64,000 bases of DNA from Pseudomonadota bacterium (GTDB lineage Bacteria; Bdellovibrionota; UBA1018), in NCBI GenBank assembly GCA_027485695.1, contig JAIXQO010000001.1, forward strand, positions 558,001-622,000, read 5' to 3'. The notes under the pieces are model-generated. The model was not told the DNA's origin, ran no database searches, and saw nothing but the letters and a program-made list of their open reading frames with translations. Position 1 is the first letter of the stretch; every line of letters starts with the position of its first letter. This document shows, piece after piece, positions 36,382 through 43,952 of this stretch. A program made the position numbers and the translations under genes.

Positions 36382-38497
36382 TCCAGGCAACACTTTTGGC
36401 GTTGAGTCGCTCCTAAAACCGGGGGCGACGATCTACTATTCCCATGATTTCCGGTCACGGAGTCTCGGGCGGGTGAGTGATTTGCTCTCTGCATGCCTAA
36501 AAGGTCGCGAGCTTCATCCGCTCCAACTCAGGGCCGTGTTGTTGCATGGACTATTCGCAGCCTATGCCGCGCACGGTGAACTCAATGACGAAATTCCGGA
36601 TGTACCACCCGTTTCTGTTGAGGTCGGATTCGATGACGAGTTTACATTCCTGTCGATTCGATTCACGGCCAAAGAAGGCATTGCTCTTGGCATTGATGAC
36701 TCGATTCATTCGGCAAAACCGGTTGCAGTTCCAAGTAGGTTTCAAGAAGTAGTGGTGAGTCTCCGTGAGTTTTGCCCAGCGCTTTGGGTAAAACGCAATC
36801 TATCGAATCACTTCGTTGAACTGATGGTTGGATTTCCGACCAAAAATTCTGGGCTGGCTCCGGTCTTTGGAATCATCGACGTATCTACGGACGCGCTCGC
36901 TACGGTTGATGGCAATTACATCGAGTTGGGTGATGCTGGATTCCTCCAGCAGCTCACGCAGTATGTTTCGAATCATCAAGCAGAATCAGAGACGATCAAA
37001 AAGATCCTCGGTCAAGCCGGTGAAAAAGATGACTCCAGAGTCGTCAAAGGAACCGACGAATCGGGAGTAGACTCTTCTGAACTGGTCAAAGGAACTGATG
37101 AATCGGGAATAGACGCCTCTCAGTTAGTCAAAGGAACCGATGAATCGGGAGTAGACCCTTCTCAGTTAGTGAAGGGAGCCGATGATTCGGATACGGACTC
37201 TTCTCAATTCTTCAAAGTGAATACTGCCGGACAAACTGGTAATGCCGCATTGATTCTCAAAAGTTCTGAATCAGATCGCGCAGACGGTGATGCAGTTACG
37301 ATTCAAGGCTCCAGGGAATTCCTACAGTTACGTGAACAGGCGATGGAGTTAGAGAGCCGGGTAGCTAAAGCGAACGAGGAATCCAAGAAAAAAGATGAAG
37401 AGATCGCGCGATTGAGACAAGCGTTGGAATCTCGCGTCGCTACTTCCGAAATTCCGGTGACTCCAGAAGAAGGCGATGATGGCTGGTTCGGTGACCGGCT
37501 TTTGAAAAGTATCTGGCCATTCAAGAAGTCAGATGAAGAGGACAAAAAAGTCGTTCGATCGCGCCAGGAATCATCCGAAGTTGATGTCTCAAGCGCGGTG
37601 GTTGGATCGAAAACGGACTCTGTCGATCCAATTGAGACCATCGAAGTTTCAGAAGATATCCCTGAAATCGAAGTTCTCGAAAATTCCGAGCTTCTCAAAG
37701 TAGATTCGAAGTTCAATCAAGTCATCCAGGAGATGGAGCGCGAAGTACGCAACGAGAAAGCCCAGGCGTGGAATGCCGCCCTGAAAGCAGAACTCATGGC
37801 GGAAAAGGCTCGCTTGTCCGATCTTCATCGTGAGATCTCCAGACAGCTCAAGATCAAAGAAAATGGGTTTCGTAATCGAGAGCAAGGACTGGTAACCGAA
37901 CTCAAGAAGAAGGAAGATCAGTTGAGACAGAAAGAACTGATTATCCAACAGAAAAATAATCAGATTGCGAGCGCAAACCTCAATCTCGATAAGGTTAAAT
38001 CGGGCGGGTCTGCCGCGGACGATAACGGAATCAAACTTAAGCTAAGCACAACGCAAAAACTCGCCCAGATGAAAGAAGAAGAAAATCGCGTACTCGTCAC
38101 GAAGGTCAAAGACCTCGAAAACAAACTGATGGTTGCGCAATCGAAATCTTCGAAAACGGTAGATCCTCAGTTGATGGCCAAGGTGCAATCAGCCGAGAAG
38201 CGCGTAGAAGAGTTCAAGCGGATGAACCAGCGTTTGACTGAGTCTCTCCAAAAAGCCCAAGAGAAACGCGGAGAGCAGGATCAAGCCGAATCCAAACGTA
38301 AACTCGAGAATATCGAGCGTCAGTGGACAGATGCGCGCAAGAACCTTGAAAAATCCGAGAAAAAGCTCAAAGAAGTGATCGAATCCGAAGGTAAACTCAA
38401 AGTTGAGTTCGGTAAAATTCAGGAAGAAAACCGTAAAATGAAACAGACGCTTGCAAGGTTACAGCCCGAAGATCCTGATAATAAGAACGCCGCTTAG
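36365..38497 (+). CDS. Coiled-coil protein with four tandem 14-residue repeats
   Basis: No family recognised. The 710-residue product has an N-terminal globular part (residues 1-215), then four tandem copies of a 14-residue unit of the form LVKGTDESGVDxSQ (about residues 226-282). A charged linker follows, then a long coiled coil (about 440-700) rich in Glu, Lys, Gln and Leu heptads. The sequence has no signal peptide or membrane helix. AAGGAG lies four bases before the ATG at 36365, inside the end of the previous gene. The architecture suggests a cytoplasmic scaffold or filament-forming protein. Confidence 0.65.
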   Translation: MSEWPSPGNTFGVESLLKPGATIYYSHDFRSRSLGRVSDLLSACLKGRELHPLQLRAVLLHGLFAAYAAHGELNDEIPDVPPVSVEVGFDDEFTFLSIRFTAKEGIALGIDDSIHSAKPVAVPSRFQEVVVSLREFCPALWVKRNLSNHFVELMVGFPTKNSGLAPVFGIIDVSTDALATVDGNYIELGDAGFLQQLTQYVSNHQAESETIKKILGQAGEKDDSRVVKGTDESGVDSSELVKGTDESGIDASQLVKGTDESGVDPSQLVKGADDSDTDSSQFFKVNTAGQTGNAALILKSSESDRADGDAVTIQGSREFLQLREQAMELESRVAKANEESKKKDEEIARLRQALESRVATSEIPVTPEEGDDGWFGDRLLKSIWPFKKSDEEDKKVVRSRQESSEVDVSSAVVGSKTDSVDPIETIEVSEDIPEIEVLENSELLKVDSKFNQVIQEMEREVRNEKAQAWNAALKAELMAEKARLSDLHREISRQLKIKENGFRNREQGLVTELKKKEDQLRQKELIIQQKNNQIASANLNLDKVKSGGSAADDNGIKLKLSTTQKLAQMKEEENRVLVTKVKDLENKLMVAQSKSSKTVDPQLMAKVQSAEKRVEEFKRMNQRLTESLQKAQEKRGEQDQAESKRKLENIERQWTDARKNLEKSEKKLKEVIESEGKLKVEFGKIQEENRKMKQTLARLQPEDPDNKNAA
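37043..37210 (+). repeat. 42-bp in-frame minisatellite, four copies
   Basis: Four consecutive 42-base units beginning GTCAAAGGAAC encode the 14-residue repeats of the coiled-coil protein. The first three differ at only a few positions and the fourth is more divergent, so the array is young enough to vary in copy number. Confidence 0.85.
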
Positions 38498-38573
38498 TGC
38501 TCGATCCCGCAAAAAAGTACCTGACACCGTACACGGTCTCCTCCTATTCTGGGTAAACGGAGGAATGGTCATT

Positions 38574-38993
38574 ATGAAAAATTGGTTTAAAGTGACCGAT
38601 GTCAGTTGCAAGGCGTCGGCAGGTCTATTGATTCTACGTTTGGTCGCGGGTGCTGCGTTTATTCTACACGGTTGGCCTAAAATGCAGGCTCCTATGTCTT
38701 GGATGGGCCCGGATGCGCCCGTTCCTGGAATACTGCAATTTTTGGCCGCTTTCTCTGAGTTCGGGGGAGGAATTGCGTGGATTCTCGGATTACTCGTCCC
38801 GCTTGCATCACTAGGTATGGCGAGCACTATGGCGGTCGCGGTCTATACGCACGCGGTCGTCAAAGGAGATCCTTTTGTCGGGCAAGGTGGTTCGTACGAG
38901 CTGGCTGCCGTTTATTTTTGTATTTCTATTCTTCTGATCACGGTCGGCGCCGGCAAATATTCGGTGGATCGTCAGATCTTCGGATTGAAGTAG
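38574..38993 (+). CDS. DoxX family membrane protein
   Basis: A 139-residue protein with four membrane helices of the DoxX type. The opening helix contains LILRLVAGAAFILHGWPK, with the family's conserved HGxxK, and later LAAFSEFGGGIAWILGLLVPLA. Members are tied variously to quinone/thiosulfate redox chemistry or redox defence; no specific role can be assigned. The start at 38574 was taken because GGAGGA lies nine bases upstream; ATG 38565 is too close to that site. Confidence 0.85.
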   Translation: MKNWFKVTDVSCKASAGLLILRLVAGAAFILHGWPKMQAPMSWMGPDAPVPGILQFLAAFSEFGGGIAWILGLLVPLASLGMASTMAVAVYTHAVVKGDPFVGQGGSYELAAVYFCISILLITVGAGKYSVDRQIFGLK

Positions 38994-38996
38994 CGC

Positions 38997-39233
38997 TTAG
39001 ACGGGTGATTTTTCGCGCACTTTGAATCCTTTGCGAATCACTCCGTTAGTTTGTGTCACATAGAGTTCTTCTAGGATCTGGGAGCGGACGGCTCGATCGA
39101 TGGTAGCGCGATCGAAATGGGCTGCTTCCAGGTCGCTTAAAGTGGGGAACTGCCCGGAGTCTTTGCGATACTCTGAGATCCATTTCTTCAAGCGTTCTTG
39201 AGTGAACCGATCGATCGATGAATTCGAAGTCAT
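38997..39233 (-). CDS. Small hypothetical protein, possible winged-helix
   Basis: A 78-residue basic protein with helix-turn-helix character (FPTLSDLEAAHFDRATIDRAVRSQILEELYV) followed by a short beta hairpin (TNGVIRKGFKV), the outline of a winged helix. No family recognised and no strong ribosome site. It is convergent with doxX (three bases apart) and divergent from the histidine kinase. Confidence 0.5.
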   Translation of the reverse strand: MTSNSSIDRFTQERLKKWISEYRKDSGQFPTLSDLEAAHFDRATIDRAVRSQILEELYVTQTNGVIRKGFKVREKSPV

Positions 39234-39303
39234 ACTCGAAGTTATCTGCTACTTTTTACGATTAAGTAAACGTTATTCAATCTGAATGTGGGATGATTTC
39301 GGA

Positions 39304-40950
39304 ATGGCCAAATTAGGGTTTTGGAAACGGCTTTCCATTTCTAGGAAGCTCTACACAGTAGTCGGGGCAATGGCATTCTTGATTGTCGGAGAATTAGTCA
39401 TCCTCGGGTTCGCCATGGATACTCTTGCGGCCATTCGAGCCTTCATCCAAGGCGAAGGGACCTGGTCAAAAGCGCAGAAGAACTCCGTTTTTCATCTCCA
39501 GCGATATGCTTTTACCGGTAATGCCGAGGACTATCGCGTTTTCGTTTCCTACCTCGATGTTTTTGAGGGAGATAGGCTTGCACGCCTTGAGTTGATGAAA
39601 GCCCAGCCGAACTACGATGTCATACGAACAGGTCTTCTCCAGGGCAAGTTTCATTCGGACGACATCCCGTCCGTGGTTCGACTGATTCAGCGGTTCGATC
39701 AAGTGAGTTATGTCAAGAATGCGCTCGTTTCGTGGACCGAGGGCGATGATCTGATGGGCAAGCTGACTGAGTCCGCAAGAGAGTATCATCAGCTCGTCTT
39801 ATCAGGAAAATCGGGTTCTCAGCGTGCGTCGGAATTAGTGAGTGTCATCGAATCCATGAACGAAAAACTGACTCACGTTGAGACCGAGTTTTCTGCGTCT
39901 CTCGCGGCGGGAGCACGGTGGCTCGAACAGTTGATATTGTCCGTGTTGTTTATGGTCGTTCTTACGGTGGAAACGAGCGGCCTCACACTGACATTTTTGA
40001 TTAGTCGCGCGCTCGGGCGAGATCTCAAAGAACTGGGTGAGGTCGCTCAGAAGATTGGTAGCGGAGACTATAGGGCGCGCGTACAGGTTCAGTCGCGAGA
40101 TGAAATCGGGACGTTAGCGGAGTCACTCAACGTGATGGGTACTCTGCTCGAAAGATCCTATGGTGATCTCGAGAAGCGAGTCAAAGAGAGAACCGATGAA
40201 CTAGATAAAGCGCTTCTCGCGCGCGATCGATTTCTTTCAGTTGCTTCGCATGAGCTTAGAACACCACTCAGCTCTCTGAGTCTCCAGTTTCAACTGCGCC
40301 AAAAGAAGGCTCGATCTGATTCATTCGAAGGTTTTACTGTTGAGCAGTGGCGAAAAATGGTCGAAGACGATGAAAAGCAGATGAAGCGTCTCATTCGCTT
40401 AGTGGGCGATATGCTGGATACCTCTCGGATTCAGGCCGGTTTGTTTTCACTGCAAGTAGAAGATGTGGACCTGCTCCCGCTCGTAAGAACGGTTGTCGGG
40501 CGAATTGCCGATCGACAACTGGACCGTATTCGAATCACCGCAGATGACTCAAGCGGACCGATTTCAGGTTTTTGGGACCCCTATCGACTTGAACAAGTGA
40601 TCGTGAATCTGTTGACCAATGCTTTCAAATACGGTGGAACTGATGAAATTCTGATTCATTTGCAGCGACGCGGGAATGATATCGTCCTGAGGATTGAGGA
40701 TCGGGGAATTGGAATCGATCCCAATGATTACGATCGTATTTTCATACCTTTTGAGCGCGTGGCGCCGTCCACGTTCGCTGCAGGCGGTATGGGCCTTGGT
40801 CTGCACATCGTAAAAGGCATTGTCGACGCTCACGGTGGTAAAATCGAGGTTTCCAGCCAACTGGGTGTCGGTACAAAGTTTTCCGTAACACTTCCGATTC
40901 GATCGATGAGTCGCGGGGGTTCGCTGGATTCTTCTGCGCTTTTGTCGTGA
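39304..40950 (+). CDS. Orphan HAMP-containing sensor histidine kinase
   Basis: A 548-residue membrane kinase. Helix 1 (about 18-40) and helix 2 (about 208-232) enclose a helical sensor domain. HAMP comes next (about 232-285), then a short coiled coil, then HisKA with ASHELRTPLSSL around residue 315 and a HATPase domain with VNLLTNAFKYG, EDRGIGI and GMGLGLHIVK. All catalytic boxes are intact. No response regulator lies beside it, so its partner is elsewhere. ATG 39304 was preferred over 39286 for its distance from a GGGATGA sequence. Confidence 0.92.
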   Translation: MAKLGFWKRLSISRKLYTVVGAMAFLIVGELVILGFAMDTLAAIRAFIQGEGTWSKAQKNSVFHLQRYAFTGNAEDYRVFVSYLDVFEGDRLARLELMKAQPNYDVIRTGLLQGKFHSDDIPSVVRLIQRFDQVSYVKNALVSWTEGDDLMGKLTESAREYHQLVLSGKSGSQRASELVSVIESMNEKLTHVETEFSASLAAGARWLEQLILSVLFMVVLTVETSGLTLTFLISRALGRDLKELGEVAQKIGSGDYRARVQVQSRDEIGTLAESLNVMGTLLERSYGDLEKRVKERTDELDKALLARDRFLSVASHELRTPLSSLSLQFQLRQKKARSDSFEGFTVEQWRKMVEDDEKQMKRLIRLVGDMLDTSRIQAGLFSLQVEDVDLLPLVRTVVGRIADRQLDRIRITADDSSGPISGFWDPYRLEQVIVNLLTNAFKYGGTDEILIHLQRRGNDIVLRIEDRGIGIDPNDYDRIFIPFERVAPSTFAAGGMGLGLHIVKGIVDAHGGKIEVSSQLGVGTKFSVTLPIRSMSRGGSLDSSALLS

Positions 40951-41346
40951 TATTTGTCAGTCAGAGATGAGACTTCCCAGATTGCGCTCGCGCTTCAAGT
41001 ATTTAGCCTTTTCGTCTCGACCGAATACCTGTGTAGCGACTGACTGAACTCATCGGTAATTTTTCGAGGTGCTCATTTGTTTCCGACGCAAATGCGCGGT
41101 CTTGCGGGAAGGTTCGAATTTTCTGGGTTTTTAGCGCGTAATTAGCGGGTTTTACTGGGAAGAGTGATCAATCGTGCGTAATGAACTGAGCGATTCCCAC
41201 AGATAATTTTGATTTTTCGAAGCGAAACAGTTTGGTGTTGGTGAACGAACCAAGATCAATGAAGCGACTTTTCTCTTGCTGATATTTAATTACACAGGTA
41301 CACGTGCCGCGTCGCATTAAACACTTTCCTTTGAGAGAGAGATTTT
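40951..41346. other. Intergenic region, no gene seen
   Basis: About 400 bases between the histidine kinase and a secreted protein gene. No RNA gene, long repeat or convincing terminator was found. A GAGAGAGAG ribosome site precedes the next start, and TTGCTG/TACACG at 41276/41299 is a weak promoter candidate. Confidence 0.4.
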
Positions 41347-42012
41347 ATGAAAAAGATTTTTTCTGTCCTTGTTCTGTCCCTGGTTTCCACGTCCGCATTC
41401 TCCGCCCAATGCCTCAATGGTAAAAATTGGGATTGCAAAAACGCTCGTAACAACGACCGCGCTGCTCAATACATGTTGGACAACAACGGTAATTTCTACC
41501 GTTATTTCCAAAACGGCCAAACCTGCCAAATCACTTCTAACGTGAAAGATTTCAAAGTTTCCCAACACCCATCCGACCGCGCGGTTGCTTACTATGAGTC
41601 CAATGGCGCCCTCTACGTCGTTCACAATCAAGGTACGAGCTACACCGGAAACTGCCCTCCTGTTTCCAAAAAAGCGATCATGCAAAACGTGAAAGAGTGG
41701 AAGATCGTTTCGAACACCAACTCGACGATTGTGAACGCTGCCCTTGATTTCCAAGGTAACTTCAATGCTTGGGACGACAACAACGTCGTTTACAAAGACA
41801 GCAACATCACTGACTTCGAAATGAACTCCTGCTTCGGTTCGACCGGCAAGAGCTTCAGCAGCTACGCTCTTTTCACGCTCTCCCGTTTCGGCGACGTGAC
41901 CAAAGTCAAAACTTCGGGATCCTACTTTGTGTCTGACGCTTCGAAAATCGAGCGCGGCAACTGGACCCGTCTCTCCCAGTGGAAAAACGAAAAAGGCGGT
42001 ATCTGTAAGTAA
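41347..42012 (+). CDS. Hypothetical secreted cysteine-containing protein
   Basis: A 221-residue product with a clear signal peptide ending AFSA before QCLNG. The mature part is rich in Asn, aromatic residues and short beta repeats (NGNFYRYFQNGQ, NGALYVVHNQG, DFQGNFNAWDDNN), reminiscent of a small beta-propeller or repeat sheet, with cysteines at both ends. No family recognised. C-ending codons predominate as in groEL, and a strong ribosome site and terminator bracket the gene, so it is probably an abundant exported protein. Confidence 0.7.
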   Translation: MKKIFSVLVLSLVSTSAFSAQCLNGKNWDCKNARNNDRAAQYMLDNNGNFYRYFQNGQTCQITSNVKDFKVSQHPSDRAVAYYESNGALYVVHNQGTSYTGNCPPVSKKAIMQNVKEWKIVSNTNSTIVNAALDFQGNFNAWDDNNVVYKDSNITDFEMNSCFGSTGKSFSSYALFTLSRFGDVTKVKTSGSYFVSDASKIERGNWTRLSQWKNEKGGICK

Positions 42013-42047
42013 TCGCCGATTGGGCTGTTTAGTCTAATACACTCCAA

Positions 42048-42082
42048 GGTCTCGAGAGCGATGAGTTCTCGGGACCTTTTTT
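42048..42082 (+). terminator. Intrinsic terminator after 41347-42012
   Basis: GGTCTCGAGAGC pairs with GTTCTCGGGACC (two non-Watson-Crick positions) and is followed by six T. Confidence 0.88.
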
Positions 42083-42124
42083 CTTGGAGCTTGAATTGGA
42101 TGCTCAGGGAGTCCTGAGTTTGAG

Positions 42125-42280
42125 AGTGGTGCCCTCGCGCAGACTCGACCTTCGCGTTTTTGGCTCCTGCCAAAAACACTCGACATGGACAATTCGCTGA
42201 GTCGCGCATCGTGCGCGCCTCTCCGCGCTAAACGCCTTGGCGTTCATCGCGGTCGCGAATTCTCGTTCGTGTCTGCGTGA
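42125..42280 (-). repeat. tRNA-Leu tail element
   Basis: In tRNA direction, an inverted copy of the tRNA-Leu T-arm (42280-42266; 13 of 15 bases match) is followed by a hairpin-rich core. The core holds TTTTTGGC/GCCAAAAA and AACGCC/GGCGTT stems. A direct copy of the last 24 bases of the tRNA locus, including CCA and two bases beyond it, follows at 42148-42125. This is the same order as at tRNA-Phe and tRNA-Arg. Confidence 0.65.
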
Positions 42281-42339
42281 TTGAGATCTTTAGTTATTTT
42301 TTGGATGTTCGAATCGAATGTGATTCTAAGGGATTTAAG

Positions 42340-42422
42340 TGGTGCCCTCGCGCAGACTCGAACTGCGACGCCGAAGCACTGGCTTCTAAGACCAGCGTGT
42401 CTACCAATTCCACCACGAGGGC
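42340..42422 (-). tRNA. tRNA-Leu(UAG)
   Basis: An 83-base tRNA with a long variable arm and encoded CCA. The acceptor pairs GCCCTCG with CGAGGGC. The anticodon loop CTTAGAA gives anticodon TAG within stem CTGGT/GCCAG, the variable arm is TGCTTCGGCGT, and the T-loop is TTCGAGT. Confidence 0.95.
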
Positions 42423-42443
42423 ACGAGTTGATACTAAGCGGAG

Positions 42444-43163
42444 TCAGGGTTTTCTTCCAGTGGATTTAGCCCGACGATCGGAGGCTATTCGACGGTATTT
42501 CTCCTCGATTTGGGTCCGAAGCTGCTCCAACGTGGCCGGCACATCGTCGCCAAGAACAGTCTCCGGGATGGGTGCGAACGTCGGGATCACCAGTTCTGAG
42601 AACGGCTCATCCAGTATTGCTTTGGCAACGCGGCTGACCTGCGGGATTTTGAGGCGTTTCTGCTGATATTCGTTCAATGCGATGTCGAATGCAGTGTAAA
42701 AAGGCAGGCAACCCATGGGTAGAGGACGAGCCCTCATTTGCCGTATATAAATCTGGATGACCCGACCCGGGTTTTTCTTCGAAAATTCCGTAAATACCTC
42801 GGGGTCGTATTCGGAGTCATCGCCAATGAGCATAAAAGGGCCTTCGAACTGTTGGCCGAGGCGCTCGAAGTTCTGTTGTTTATACTCTTTGATCTTAGGT
42901 TGGCGGATCCAGTCGCGGAGCCAAATCTGATGCAAGGGAAACGCGCTTTTTTTCAAAAAACGGTGAATTTTCCCATGAATCGAACGAGGAGACGAGGAGA
43001 TGACAATGAATTCCCCTTCGCGTCCGACCCACTCCTGATAGAGCTCAGGCATCCCGGCGAAAACCTCTCGCGTGAACAACCCCCTGAGGATGGTTCGAAA
43101 TCGATGAGTGGTGTGAGTGATCTTGATGGTGTCGTCGAGATCGCTGACCAGCTTGAAGTTCAT
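42444..43163 (-). CDS. App1-type (DUF2183) phosphatase domain protein
   Basis: A 239-residue HAD-like protein of the DUF2183 family, named for yeast App1 phosphatidate phosphatase. The DxDxT motif is present near the N-terminus (LVSDLDDTIK). FIVISSSPRSIH and LIGDDSEYDPEVF supply the remaining HAD motifs. Only the catalytic domain is present, without the middle beta domain of some relatives. The start at 43163 is fixed by an ATGA overlap with the FmdB gene. Substrate uncertain; phosphatidate is an inference from yeast. Confidence 0.85.
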   Translation of the reverse strand: MNFKLVSDLDDTIKITHTTHRFRTILRGLFTREVFAGMPELYQEWVGREGEFIVISSSPRSIHGKIHRFLKKSAFPLHQIWLRDWIRQPKIKEYKQQNFERLGQQFEGPFMLIGDDSEYDPEVFTEFSKKNPGRVIQIYIRQMRARPLPMGCLPFYTAFDIALNEYQQKRLKIPQVSRVAKAILDEPFSELVIPTFAPIPETVLGDDVPATLEQLRTQIEEKYRRIASDRRAKSTGRKP

Positions 43164-43441
43164 TCGTCGTGTCCCGAGGACGAGGCGCCATGAGAATGGC
43201 CGCAACCTGGGCCGTGAACGTGTCCGCCCCCGTGGTCATGGGAGTCCAGGGCTGGGTGGCACCCGTGAAAATCAGTGGTTTCGCGTAAATCTCCACGCCC
43301 ACCTACGCGGAATCGTACGATTTTGAGCTCTACGGGTCCTTTGCCGCAATGACGGCAATCGCCTCCTTCGCGACTCTCGAATGGGCGGATTTCTTCGTAT
43401 TTTTTTCCACAATGAGGACAATGATAGTCGTAGAGAGGCAT
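43160..43441 (-). CDS. FmdB-type zinc ribbon protein with His/Cys-rich tail
   Basis: A 93-residue protein opening with the FmdB/CxxC zinc ribbon (YDYHCPHCGKKYEE, then CRHCGKG). The second half is unusual: a disordered tail dense in histidine, glycine and cysteine (HDHGGGHVHGPGCGHSHG), likely to bind nickel, zinc or copper. FmdB proteins are small regulators or ribbons of unknown partner. Translationally coupled (ATGA) to the App1-type phosphatase. Confidence 0.82.
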   Translation of the reverse strand: MPLYDYHCPHCGKKYEEIRPFESREGGDCRHCGKGPVELKIVRFRVGGRGDLRETTDFHGCHPALDSHDHGGGHVHGPGCGHSHGASSSGHDE

Positions 43442-43581
43442 CGCTTCTCTATTTTATACCGCCCTTTCAGAAAGAGGGATAAAGATCCTGTTGTCTCAAA
43501 CGAACGGCTCTGGTTTATTCGAAGGACCAGGAATTATTCAGATTTTGTGACCGTCCAGAGTTTGGCGCTCACGCCCAGTAC

Positions 43582-43658
<77 letters not shown>

Positions 43659-43769
43659 CTTTTTCAAATCATCAAAAAAACTAAAAATTCTACTTACGCA
43701 CCCTTTTCGTCCGTCCAGGACACGGGTGCTAACGTACGCATTTTTAGTTTTTTTGATGATTTGAAAAAG
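43659..43769. repeat. 30-bp perfect inverted repeat abutting tRNA-Arg
   Basis: Arms at 43659-43688 and 43740-43769 are perfect reverse complements, starting CTTTTTCAAATCATC directly after the tRNA CCA. The 51-base loop holds a further GCACCC/GGGTGC pairing. The right arm continues into an inverted copy of the tRNA-Arg T-arm. Confidence 0.92.
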
Positions 43770-43773
43770 CGGA

Positions 43774-43948
43774 GGACTTTGGAGGCAGGAGTCGAAGCGG
43801 AGAAATCGGTTTGCGATGGATCTGCCAGCGGCAGATCTAGCGCAAATAGGCGAACAGGAGGTTCGACTAAGATTTCGTAGGTGGGGCCGCGCAGGGAAAT
43901 TGCGTGAAGCAAGTGACCAAAGTGGCCGACTCCTGGAGATTCAAGTCC
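43774..43948 (-). repeat. tRNA-Arg tail element (structured, homologous to the tRNA-Phe element)
   Basis: A block with no supported gene whose ends pair: GGACTT and CAGGAGTCG at 43774-43794 with CGACTCCTG and AAGTCC at 43927-43948. The tRNA-proximal end holds an inverted copy of the tRNA-Arg T-arm (TTCGACTCCTGC on the minus strand, 43796-43785). The distal end holds a shorter direct copy (CGACTCCTG). Inside are the hairpins GATCTGCC/GGCAGATC with TTTGCG/CGCAAA, and CGAAC/GTTCG. Minus-strand 43918-43849 is homologous to 18393-18463. Confidence 0.7.
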
Positions 43949-43952
43949 GCGC

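Noticed and set aside
43694..43912. A 72-codon minus-strand frame in the tRNA-Arg tail
   Set aside because: It overlaps the perfect inverted repeat and structured element and shows no coding features.
43774..43948. 6S RNA, tmRNA or signal-recognition-particle RNA
   Set aside because: Size and a long closing helix suggested 6S RNA, but it is multi-branched, lacks the central bubble and diagnostic motifs of these RNAs, and is homologous to the tRNA-Phe tail repeat.
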